Shown in pieces: positions 35,155 to 43,214 of a stretch of DNA of 64,000 nucleotides (its first letter is position 1; the number at the start of each line of letters is the position of its first letter). This stretch comes from Bradyrhizobium canariense. Lineage in GTDB: Bacteria > Pseudomonadota > Alphaproteobacteria > Rhizobiales > Xanthobacteraceae. The position numbers and the translations under genes are program-made. The stretch spans positions 1-64,000 of the forward strand of contig NZ_LT629750.1 of the NCBI RefSeq assembly GCF_900105125.1, given 5' to 3'. The notes beneath the pieces were generated by a model, which was not told the DNA's origin, searched no databases, and saw only the letters and a list, made by a program, of their open reading frames with translations.

Positions 35155-35862
35155 CTATCTCGCACCGCTGAGAAAGCCTGCGCGGGTGCGTGCCTCCTGC
35201 TGATCGGCTCCGATCAACAGATCGATCAGCGCTTGCGCCTGCCGGGTGTTCGCGGCCTGCGTGGTCACGCCTGCCGTGTACATCGTCGCGAGGTCGCAGC
35301 CTCGCGGCAGCGACCCCGACAGCGTCACGCCCTCCGTGCTGATGATTTCCGTCGATTGCGTGCAGCCAAGCGGTTTTGCAGCGTCGGACGCCGCGAGATG
35401 GCGCATGGCAGTGGCGCCATTGGGAAAGATTTTCAGCCGGGCGGCGACCTCGTCGGCAATGCCGAGCTGGCCCAGCACTTTCGCGACATGAATGCCGGCG
35501 GTTGAGGCCTTGGTGTCCGGCACAAAGATCGCATCGGAAGCGAGGAAGGCCGCACGCAGCGTTGCGGCGTCGGTCACCTCGACCTTGGGATCGCGGCCGC
35601 GAACGGCGAGTGCAGTCTCAACCAAGCCGACATCCGAGATCGAGGAGGGGACGACGAGCTTCTCCTCCGCCAGTCTGGCGACGAGCGCCGCCGTCAGAAT
35701 AACGATGTCGGTGGGCATGCCGTTGCGCAGCTTGTCGGCCATGGCGCCGACCGCGCCGAACTCGCCTGCGATGTCGAGGCTGGTCATCGCCTTGAATTTT
35801 GGTGCGAGGCTTCCGACCAGTCCCTGGGCTGCGCCGCCGCTGAGGATGTTAAGGGCGCTCAT
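35155..35862 (-). CDS. ModA-like substrate-binding protein without signal peptide
   Basis: 235 residues, starting MSALNILSGGAAQGLVGSLA directly at the first strand of a type II periplasmic-binding fold, so no export signal. LRNGMPTDIVILTAALVARL and PDTKASTAGIHVAKVLGQLGI resemble molybdate-binding ModA relatives. Its start overlaps the stop of the molybdenum-hydroxylase subunit by four bases, so the two are co-translated. A role in molybdenum or substrate handling in the cytoplasm is inferred. Confidence 0.75.
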   Translation of the reverse strand: MSALNILSGGAAQGLVGSLAPKFKAMTSLDIAGEFGAVGAMADKLRNGMPTDIVILTAALVARLAEEKLVVPSSISDVGLVETALAVRGRDPKVEVTDAATLRAAFLASDAIFVPDTKASTAGIHVAKVLGQLGIADEVAARLKIFPNGATAMRHLAASDAAKPLGCTQSTEIISTEGVTLSGSLPRGCDLATMYTAGVTTQAANTRQAQALIDLLIGADQQEARTRAGFLSGAR

Positions 35863-38000
35863 GAGGTCATTTCCATCGCCGCGATCAGACTATCGCGCGT
35901 GATCGGCAGATTGCGCACCCGCACCTCCAGCGCATCGAATACGGCGTTGGCGATCGCGGCGGTGACCGGGCCGTGGGCGGCTTCGCCTGCGCCGAGCGGC
36001 TCCAGTTCCGGCCGCGGGATGATCTCGACTTGCACGTCCGGTACCTCGCTGAAACGCAGAATGGGATAATTGGTCCAAGTGTTGCTGGTGATGCGTTCTC
36101 TGTCAAAACGAACGCGTTCTTTCAACACCCAACTTGTCGCCTGGATCGCGCCACCCTCGATCTGGTTGATCACGCCGTCGGGATTGATGACTTCGCCGAC
36201 GTCGACCGCGATCGTCAACCGGTTCACCCTGATATCTTCAGCGCCCTCGATCTCGGCGACGACAGCGCAATAGGCGCCGGTGTTCTTGTAGCGCGCAAAG
36301 CCGAGGCCATGACCGATGCCGGCCTGTCTAGCTGGCTTCCAGTTGGCTCGAGCAGCCGCAGCACGGATCACATCCCTTGCCCTTGGATCCCGCAAGTGAC
36401 GCAGCCGGAAATCGACCGGATCCTCGCCGCGCGCGCTGGCCAGTTCGTCGAGGAACGACTCGATCGCGAAGACATTGCCGTGGGCGCCAAGCGTCCGCAG
36501 CGCCGACGTCCGTATCGGCATGGTCAGCAGGCGATGGCACTCGATCTGCTGCGACGGAAAATCATAGAGCGGTATCGAGTTGCGATCCGCGCCGCCGCCA
36601 TTGGCCTGCGGCGGGTTGGTCGAGATATAGCGCGGAAACGGATTGGATATTTCGGTGGCCGCGAGCAGTGCAGGCTGGCTCGCGCGCCCCGGCCGCGCGG
36701 TGTGACCATTGCTCCAGACGCTGTGACGCCATTCAACGATTTCACCTTTGGCATCGAGATCGGCCTCGATCTCGATCGCCATCGCCGCGCCAAACGGCGC
36801 GTGCGACATCTCGTCGGCGCGCGACCATTGCACGCGGACCGGGCGGCCATCGGCTGCTTTCGCCAGCAGAACCGCATCGAGCGCGACATCGTCGGCAGCG
36901 TTATGCCCGTAGCAGCCGGCGCCTTCCATGTGCTCGACGGTGATATTCTCGAGCGGCAATTTGAGAACCAGCGCAAGATCGCTGCGCAGAAAATAGACGC
37001 CCTGGCTGTGGGTCCAGACCCGCACGCGATCGCCGGTCCACTGCGCCATGGCGCAGGACGGCGCGATCGATCCGTGCGCAATATAGGGGCGGGTATATTG
37101 CCGCCGGATCGTGCGGGTCTTTCCGGCCCTTTGGGATGCCGTCTTTTTATCGATCACCACCGACTCGACCGGCTGGGCTTTCAGCCATTCGGCGAGGCCA
37201 TCTTCGTCGGGCAGCGTCTCGCCTGACGACCACGAGGCTCCCTTGCTCAGAGCGCGAAGCGCGGCTTCGGCGCCTTCTTCGGTTTCGCTGACCAATGCCA
37301 GGAAATTTCCGTCGCGGACGATGGCGACGAGGCCCGAAACCGCGCGCGCGCCGTCCTCGCGCAGTTCGACGAGATTCGCGCCCGACAATTCCGCCCGCAA
37401 TACGCGGCCGTGCAGCATCCCGGGCAGTGCGGAATCGTGAATGAACCGCGGATGCGCAAAAACCTTGTCGGGAAGGTCCACCCGCGGCACGGAGTTGCCG
37501 GCAAGCGCGCGTTGCGCCGGCGATTTGGCTGTCACGTCAGGAGTTGCCTGCCGATCCAGCGAAACCTCACTGGCGAGTTCCCAATAGCTGGTCTGTGCAT
37601 TGCCGGGACCCGACATGGTGCCGTCTTTGAGGTCGAGCGCATCGATATCGACGCCCAGCCGATCCGACGCCGCTGTCAGAAAGATCCGCCGGATTTCGGC
37701 GCAGACGTGGCGTAGCGCGCGCCCCGAATGCTGCACTGAAAGACTGCCCGACGTGACGCCCTCATTGGGGCTGCCGGCCGTCGACGCGCGGATCATCTGC
37801 ACGCGGGTGATATCGACGTCGAGTTCGTCGGCGGCGATCTGCGCCAGCGCCGTCACGATGCCTTGCCCGATCTCGACCTTTCCCGGCGAGACGATCACCT
37901 GGCCTTCGGGCGAGAAGCGCACCCATGACGATAGCTTTGGATTCGCCGCCAGGCTGACCGGCAACTTCGCCACAGGCGGGGAGGGCGAGGGCTCGGTCAT
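35859..38000 (-). CDS. Xanthine-dehydrogenase-family molybdopterin-binding subunit
   Basis: 713 residues. It resembles the large subunits of isoquinoline 1-oxidoreductase and nicotinate hydroxylase: the VEIGQGIVTALAQIAADEL and ASTAGSPNEGVTSGSLSVQH segments contact the cofactor, and AVDVGEVINPDGVINQIEGG plus EPLGAGEAAHGPVTAAIANA carry the conserved C-terminal glutamate. No Tat signal is seen. It hydroxylates an N-heterocycle or related ring using water. It overlaps the 2Fe-2S subunit upstream and the ModA-like gene downstream by four bases each. Confidence 0.88.
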   Translation of the reverse strand: MTEPSPSPPVAKLPVSLAANPKLSSWVRFSPEGQVIVSPGKVEIGQGIVTALAQIAADELDVDITRVQMIRASTAGSPNEGVTSGSLSVQHSGRALRHVCAEIRRIFLTAASDRLGVDIDALDLKDGTMSGPGNAQTSYWELASEVSLDRQATPDVTAKSPAQRALAGNSVPRVDLPDKVFAHPRFIHDSALPGMLHGRVLRAELSGANLVELREDGARAVSGLVAIVRDGNFLALVSETEEGAEAALRALSKGASWSSGETLPDEDGLAEWLKAQPVESVVIDKKTASQRAGKTRTIRRQYTRPYIAHGSIAPSCAMAQWTGDRVRVWTHSQGVYFLRSDLALVLKLPLENITVEHMEGAGCYGHNAADDVALDAVLLAKAADGRPVRVQWSRADEMSHAPFGAAMAIEIEADLDAKGEIVEWRHSVWSNGHTARPGRASQPALLAATEISNPFPRYISTNPPQANGGGADRNSIPLYDFPSQQIECHRLLTMPIRTSALRTLGAHGNVFAIESFLDELASARGEDPVDFRLRHLRDPRARDVIRAAAARANWKPARQAGIGHGLGFARYKNTGAYCAVVAEIEGAEDIRVNRLTIAVDVGEVINPDGVINQIEGGAIQATSWVLKERVRFDRERITSNTWTNYPILRFSEVPDVQVEIIPRPELEPLGAGEAAHGPVTAAIANAVFDALEVRVRNLPITRDSLIAAMEMTS

Positions 38001-38467
38001 CGCGCGGCCATCTCGTTGGCCGCGCGCAGCACCGCCCTAACAATTCGATTGTGCGATCCGCAGCGGCACAGGTTGCGATCCAGTGCTGCCTTCACGTCGG
38101 CGCTATCAGGGGAGGGGTTTCGCTTCAAGAGCGCGGCGGCGCTCATCAGGATGCCGGGAATGCAATAGCCGCATTGCATGGCCTGCTCGGCGATGAAGGC
38201 GCGCTGCAGCGGATGCGGCGCCTGCTCACTGCCTAAACCCTCGATCGTGGTGACGTCCTTGTCCGCAACCGACCACAGCGGCGTGTCGCAGGAGGCGACG
38301 GCATGATCACCGATGATGACGTTGCAGGCGCCGCATTCGTTGGCGCCGCACCCAAAATGCGGACCGATCATGCCGAGCCGCCCGCGCAACACCGACAGCA
38401 GCGACAGATCGGGATCGGCATCGACTTCGGTCTCGACGCCATTGAGGCGGAATCGAATGCCGGACAT
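37997..38467 (-). CDS. 2Fe-2S subunit of xanthine-dehydrogenase-family enzyme
   Basis: 156 residues. All eight cluster cysteines are present: C40, C45, C48, C60 (FGCGANECGAC) and C99, C102, C134, C136 (CGYC, LCRCG). It passes electrons from the molybdenum subunit encoded immediately downstream. No FAD or cytochrome subunit gene is adjacent, so the final acceptor is unclear. Confidence 0.92.
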   Translation of the reverse strand: MSGIRFRLNGVETEVDADPDLSLLSVLRGRLGMIGPHFGCGANECGACNVIIGDHAVASCDTPLWSVADKDVTTIEGLGSEQAPHPLQRAFIAEQAMQCGYCIPGILMSAAALLKRNPSPDSADVKAALDRNLCRCGSHNRIVRAVLRAANEMAAR

Positions 38468-38480
38468 CAGGGACCGTGCT

Positions 38481-39461
38481 CTATTGCGGCTTGTCAGCGA
38501 AACGCTTGACGACGTCAGCCCACTTTACAATATCGCCGCGCAGATATTTGTCGAACTCTTCCGGCGTCATCGACATCGGAAGCGCGCCCTGTTCGGCCCA
38601 GAGCTTGACCACGTCCGGCCGCTTGACTACGGCATTGACCGCGGCATTGAGCTTGTCGATGATCGGCTTCGGCGTCCCGGCCGGCGCCATCAGGCCGAGC
38701 CAGATGGTTGCCTCATAGCCGGGAACGCCGGCTTCGGTAACGGTCGGTACATCCGGCAGCACGTCGGAGCGCATCTTGCCTGTCGTGGCGAGCGCGCGCA
38801 CCTGGCCGGCGCTGACGTTGGGCGCCATGGTCGTCACTGCGTCGATCATCATCTGCACCTGTCCGCCGATGACGCCGCTGCGCGCATCGCCGCTGTTGCG
38901 GTAGGGAACATGCACGACATCGATACCCGCCATGGTCTTAAACAGCTCGCCGGCCATGTGATAGGGCGTGCCCTGGCCGGATGAGGCGAAGTTCAGCTTG
39001 CCCGGCTGCGATTTGGCGAGAGCGATGAATTCCTGCAGCGTCTTGGCCTGAACTTGCGGGTTCACGACAATCACAAGATCGGAATAATTGATCGGTGCGA
39101 TCGGCACCAGATCGCGCATCAATTCATATTTGCGTTGCGGCACCAGCGATTCATTCGCCGTCTGGGTGTTCGACATCATCAGCAGCGTGTAGCCGTCCGG
39201 AGCCGACTTGACGGCCTCGACCGTGCCGATCACGCCGCCCGCACCGGTGTGGTTTTCGACCACGAAGGGCTGGCCGAAACTGGCCTGCAGGCTGTTGCCG
39301 ATCAGGCGGGCCGTGACGTCAGCGGGTCCTCCCGCGCCGAAGGGAACGATGATCCTGACCGGGCGCGTCGGATAATCCTGCGCCCGGCACGGCGCCGCAA
39401 GCAGGGCCGGGGCGGCGAGCAATGTTGCCGCAAGCGCCAGCGCAAACCTTGGGCCCCTCAT
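38481..39461 (-). CDS. TTT-family (Bug) solute-binding protein
   Basis: 326 residues from ATG 39461, with GGGAG upstream. Signal peptide MRGPRFALALAATLLAAPAL, cleaved near CRA-QDYPTRPV. The DYPTRPVRIIVPFGAGGPADV opening, ENHTGAGGVIGTVE and VVHVPYRNSGDA identify the family. It precedes the molybdenum hydroxylase genes by 13 bases and is very likely in their operon, so it probably imports that enzyme's aromatic substrate. Confidence 0.92.
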   Translation of the reverse strand: MRGPRFALALAATLLAAPALLAAPCRAQDYPTRPVRIIVPFGAGGPADVTARLIGNSLQASFGQPFVVENHTGAGGVIGTVEAVKSAPDGYTLLMMSNTQTANESLVPQRKYELMRDLVPIAPINYSDLVIVVNPQVQAKTLQEFIALAKSQPGKLNFASSGQGTPYHMAGELFKTMAGIDVVHVPYRNSGDARSGVIGGQVQMMIDAVTTMAPNVSAGQVRALATTGKMRSDVLPDVPTVTEAGVPGYEATIWLGLMAPAGTPKPIIDKLNAAVNAVVKRPDVVKLWAEQGALPMSMTPEEFDKYLRGDIVKWADVVKRFADKPQ

Positions 39462-39643
39462 CTCAATCTCTCCCGGTTTCAATTTTATTTTGCAGCGCAC
39501 AGATCGCTGGTTCTGTTGTGCTGTCAAGTCTAGCCGCTTCAGCGACGAGCTGTCGACGATAGACTCCGATCCCGCTGTAGGAATAAAAGATAACTTCCGG
39601 GGTACCTGATTTCGCACGAAGAGATGCGGGGCGGAATGAGCCG

Positions 39644-40711
39644 ATGAATAATCCGAGGATATCTCGTCGCAACGTGCTCATGGGCTCAGGTGCATGGCTC
39701 GCGGGTGCTGCGTTCTCGACCCGCGTGATGGCGGATGCGCCGCCGGCCGAACCGGTTACGCCCGATCTGATTGCGGCTGCAAAGAAAGAAGGCCAGGTCA
39801 TCTATTATACGTCGACCGATCTGCCGGTTGCCGAGAAACTGGCGAAGGCGTTCGAGACGAAATACGACGGCATCGCCGTGCGCGTCGAACGCACCGGGGC
39901 GGAGCGGGTGTTCCAGCGCATCGGCCAGGAATATTCCAGCAACATTCACGCGGTCGATGTGGTGAATTCATCCGATGCGGCGCATTTCATCGTCTGGAAG
40001 CGCGATGGCATCCTGGCGCCCTACGTGCCGGAAGATGTCGCGAAGTTCTATCCACCCGAGCACAGGGACGCCGACGGCCAGTTCGCGAGCTGGCGCGTCT
40101 GGCTTAGCATCATCGCCTACAACACCAACCTGGTGAAAGCGGATGAAGCGCCGAAGAGCTTCGTTGATCTGCTTGATCCGAAATGGAAGGGCAAGATCGT
40201 CAAGGCGCATCCCGGTTACAGCGGCACGATCATGACCGCGACCTATCAGATGCAGCGCGATCTCGGCTGGAGCTATTTCGAGCAACTCGCCAAACAGAAC
40301 GTCATGCAGGTGCAGTCCTCGGCCGATCCGCCGAAGAAACTCGATCTCGGCGAGCGCGCGGTCATGGCCGACGGCAATGAATACAACATTTTGCAGATGA
40401 AAGAGGCGGGCCGTCCGGTCGAGCCTGTATATGCCAGCGAAGGATCGCCGCTGATCATCGGCCCCAACGGCATCTTCAAGGGCTCGCCCAATCCGAACGC
40501 GGCCAAGCTGTTCCAGTCGTTCTGCTTCAGCCGCGACGCGCAACAGCTCATCATCGATGTCGGCGGCCTGCGCTCGGTGCACCCGCAAGCCCGGGAGAAA
40601 CCGGGGCGCAAGCCGTTCAAGGATATCAAGACCATGAAAGACGACGCGGCCGCGGTGGAAAAAGAAGGCGACGCCATCAAGGCGCGCTACAGCAAGATCT
40701 TTCACGTCTGA
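39644..40711 (+). CDS. ABC-type extracellular solute-binding protein
   Basis: 355 residues with a Tat signal (ISRRNVLMGSGAWLAGAAFS). The mature start TPDLIAAAKKEGQVIYYTST and DPKWKGKIVKAHPGYSGTIM resemble iron(III)/AfuA-type binding proteins, though many members in soil bacteria bind organic compounds. No permease or ATPase genes are adjacent. It is 19 bases upstream of an MmgE/PrpD gene and probably co-transcribed. Confidence 0.85.
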   Translation: MNNPRISRRNVLMGSGAWLAGAAFSTRVMADAPPAEPVTPDLIAAAKKEGQVIYYTSTDLPVAEKLAKAFETKYDGIAVRVERTGAERVFQRIGQEYSSNIHAVDVVNSSDAAHFIVWKRDGILAPYVPEDVAKFYPPEHRDADGQFASWRVWLSIIAYNTNLVKADEAPKSFVDLLDPKWKGKIVKAHPGYSGTIMTATYQMQRDLGWSYFEQLAKQNVMQVQSSADPPKKLDLGERAVMADGNEYNILQMKEAGRPVEPVYASEGSPLIIGPNGIFKGSPNPNAAKLFQSFCFSRDAQQLIIDVGGLRSVHPQAREKPGRKPFKDIKTMKDDAAAVEKEGDAIKARYSKIFHV

Positions 40712-40730
40712 CCCCGAACATCGAGCCATC

Positions 40731-42104
40731 ATGACAGCCGAGTTACCAAAGACATCCGTTGCCGAAACGCTTGCCCGTAAAATCGTGGCACTCAAGGCAG
40801 GTGGCCTGCCGGCGGCGACCACGCGCAAATGCGAGGATCTCCTGATCGACGTGGTTGGATTGTGCGTCACCGCGCGCAACGAGGATTACATCAAAAGCGC
40901 GCTGGCGGGCTGCGACGATGACGGTCCGTGCACTGCGATCGGTCATACACGGAGGCTCACGGCTTCCGGTGCAGCCTTCGTCAACGGGACCGCGGCGCAC
41001 GGCGAGGATTTTGACGACACCTTCGAGGGCGGCCCGGTGCATGCCGGCGCGGTGATCGTGCCCGCGGTGCTGGCCGCGTGCGAGCGTCACAATCCCGATG
41101 GCCGCATGGCGCTGGTCGGCATCGCCGTCGGCACCGAGGTTCTTTGCCGGCTGAGCCTGGTGGTGCCCAAAGCCGTCCACAAGGCAGGTTTTCATCCTAC
41201 CGCGATCTTCGGCGCCATGGGCGCTGCCGCAGGTGTCGGCGCCGCGCTCGGCCTCGACGCCAAACAGATCGTGGACGCGCTCGGCATCGCCGGCAGCATG
41301 GCGGGCGGCATCATCGAATATCTCGCCGAGGGCGCCTGGACCAAGCGGCTGCATGCGGGATGGGCGGCGCAGTCAGGACTTCGGGCAGCGCTGCTGGCAC
41401 GAGGTGGCTTCGTCGGTCCGCGCACGGTGTTTGAGGGCGTGCATGGGTTGTTCCACGGTTTCGCGCACACGACCCAAGGCGACTACGACGCGCTGACAGG
41501 TGACTTCGGCACCCGCTGGGTGACGGACACGCTGGCGTTCAAGCCCTATCCCTGCGGGACCATGGCGCAGCCCTATATCGATTGTGCAAGAAGACTGGCC
41601 GCGCGCGGTATTAAACCAGAAGACGTCGCCGAGATCGTCTGCGAGGTCGCGGAAGGGACCGTGCACCGGCTGTGGGAGCCGCTCGCTGACAAGCAACGTC
41701 CGCGTAACGGTTATGCCGCCAAGTTCGCGGTGCCGTATCTGCTGGCGACCGGCTTTGTGCATGGCGGCGTCGGATTAGGCGCATTCACGGAAGCGGCGAT
41801 CAGCGATATCAGCGTGCTCGCGCTTGCTGCAAAAGTGAAATTCGTCATCGATCCCGATAATCCCTATCCGAACAACTATACCGGCCACATCAAGGCGACG
41901 ATGAAGGATGGCAGCGTGATCGAGGAACGGCAGCCTTATCTGCGCGGCGGCGCGCAGGAGCCGCTGCCCCGGCAGGACGTGACCGACAAGTTCGTGCTCA
42001 ACGCGGAGCATGGCGGCTGGAGCAACGCCCAGAGCGATGCAACGTTAGAGCTGCTGGCGGGGTTGTATCGGAGCCGGATCAATCTATCGTCGTTGCGCCA
42101 GTAA
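40731..42104 (+). CDS. MmgE/PrpD-family protein
   Basis: 457 residues. The helical N-terminal domain contains FVNGTAAHGEDFDDTFEGGPVHAG and later segments FKPYPCGTMAQPYIDCA and SDKQRPRNG-like KQRPRNGYAAKFAVPY. Relatives include 2-methylcitrate dehydratase (PrpD), cis-aconitate decarboxylase and iminodisuccinate epimerase. Context (binding protein upstream, SDR downstream) suggests catabolism of a di- or tricarboxylic acid; substrate unknown. Confidence 0.85.
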   Translation: MTAELPKTSVAETLARKIVALKAGGLPAATTRKCEDLLIDVVGLCVTARNEDYIKSALAGCDDDGPCTAIGHTRRLTASGAAFVNGTAAHGEDFDDTFEGGPVHAGAVIVPAVLAACERHNPDGRMALVGIAVGTEVLCRLSLVVPKAVHKAGFHPTAIFGAMGAAAGVGAALGLDAKQIVDALGIAGSMAGGIIEYLAEGAWTKRLHAGWAAQSGLRAALLARGGFVGPRTVFEGVHGLFHGFAHTTQGDYDALTGDFGTRWVTDTLAFKPYPCGTMAQPYIDCARRLAARGIKPEDVAEIVCEVAEGTVHRLWEPLADKQRPRNGYAAKFAVPYLLATGFVHGGVGLGAFTEAAISDISVLALAAKVKFVIDPDNPYPNNYTGHIKATMKDGSVIEERQPYLRGGAQEPLPRQDVTDKFVLNAEHGGWSNAQSDATLELLAGLYRSRINLSSLRQ

Positions 42105-42110
42105 CCGCCG

Positions 42111-42222
42111 CCGTCATGCCCCGCGAGAGCGGGGCATCCAGTAATCGGTGAACTATCGGATCAATTGCGGACGTCGGTGTTTACTGGGTCGCCCGCTTTC
42201 GCGGACGATGACGAACCGGGGA
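42111..42222. repeat. Palindromic dispersed repeat (BIME/RIME-like)
   Basis: CGTCATGCCCCGCGAGAGCG and GGGCATCCAGTA at the left mirror TACTGGGTCGCCCGC and TTTCGCGGACGATGACG at the right, about 45 bases apart. Each arm also folds on itself. It fills the gap between the PrpD and SDR genes and may terminate transcription. Confidence 0.75.
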
Positions 42223-42229
42223 GTGGGGC

Positions 42230-42985
42230 ATGACCACCAAGGAACTCAGCGGCAAGGTCGCGATCGTCACCGGCGCCGGACGCAATATCGGCCGGGCGAT
42301 CGCGCTGGCGCTGGCCGACGGCGGTGCATCTGTTGTGGTCAACGTGCGCAGCAATCGCACCGAAGCGGAGGCCGTCACGCGCGAGATCGAGGCCGCCGGC
42401 GGCAAGGCGCTGGTCCATGTCGGCGATGTCACCGACGCTGCGGCCGTACAGGCGATGGCGGACGCCGCCACAAAGCATTTCGGCCGTATCGACATCCTCG
42501 TCAACAACGCTGCGCTGCGGCGGGAGAAGCCGTTTTCCGAGATGAGCTATGCCGAGTGGCGCGAAATCATGGATGTCATCCTCGATGGCACGTTTCATTG
42601 CGTGAAGGCCTGCCTTCCGGCACTGAGGCAATCCGGCGCGGGCGCCATCGTCAATATCGGGGGGCTGAGCGCGCACATCGGTGCGAAAGACCGCGCCCAT
42701 GTGGTGACGGCAAAGGCGGGGATTATCGGCCTTACCCGCGCGCTGGCCCATGACCTCGCTTCCGACGGCATTACCGTGAATTGCGTGGTTCCCGGGCTGA
42801 TCGGTACGCCGCGCCCGAAGGACAAGCCGGAACCGGCCCATCATCTGACCCATCAGACCATCACGGGCGAACGTGGCAGGCCGGAGGATGTCGCGGCAAC
42901 CGTTCGTTTCCTGTGCGGCCCTGGCGCGCGCTACATCAACGGACAGGCTATCCACGCCAATGGCGGGGCTTATCTCGGCGCTTAG
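42230..42985 (+). CDS. SDR-family protein lacking canonical catalytic Ser and Tyr
   Basis: 251 residues with a clear FabG-like fold: TGAGRNIGRAIALALA cofactor loop, ILVNNAA, and GLIGTPRPKD. At the active site the usual Ser aligns with G145 (NIGGLSAH) and the usual Tyr-x-x-x-Lys reads V158-VTAK. The Lys is kept and S147 and H157 are close by. It may therefore use different chemistry or bind rather than reduce. The cofactor is probably NADP(H), given ASVVVNVRSNR. Confidence 0.82.
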   Translation: MTTKELSGKVAIVTGAGRNIGRAIALALADGGASVVVNVRSNRTEAEAVTREIEAAGGKALVHVGDVTDAAAVQAMADAATKHFGRIDILVNNAALRREKPFSEMSYAEWREIMDVILDGTFHCVKACLPALRQSGAGAIVNIGGLSAHIGAKDRAHVVTAKAGIIGLTRALAHDLASDGITVNCVVPGLIGTPRPKDKPEPAHHLTHQTITGERGRPEDVAATVRFLCGPGARYINGQAIHANGGAYLGA

Positions 42986-43080
42986 AGCATGATCCGGACC
43001 CGAAGGGCCGCGTCAGCGCAGAGTGGGAACCGGTTCTCCGTCGCGAGACAAACGCCAAGCGTTTGCGCGGAGATCATGCC
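42984..43080. repeat. Dispersed intergenic repeat
   Basis: TAGAGCATGATCCGGACCCG, AAGGGCCGCGTCAGCGCAGA and GCGCGGAGATCATGC form an element I recognise as a frequent Bradyrhizobium intergenic sequence; internal arms (AGCATGATC and GATCATGC) are inverted. It starts at the SDR stop codon. Confidence 0.55.
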
Positions 43081-43214
43081 CAAATAAAGAGATGCGATTA
43101 TGATCCGAATTCGATCGGATCGTGATCCAGTGCGTGGCTTGTAAGCGGTTTTACGGATGCATTGCCGGATAAATACGCTTAGCTGCAGCGGAATTTGATG
43201 TTATCAATTCTGTC

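Noticed and set aside
35973..37226. 417-codon plus-strand frame across the molybdenum hydroxylase
   Set aside because: Antisense shadow of a gene with clear cofactor motifs; no ribosome site and no recognisable domain.
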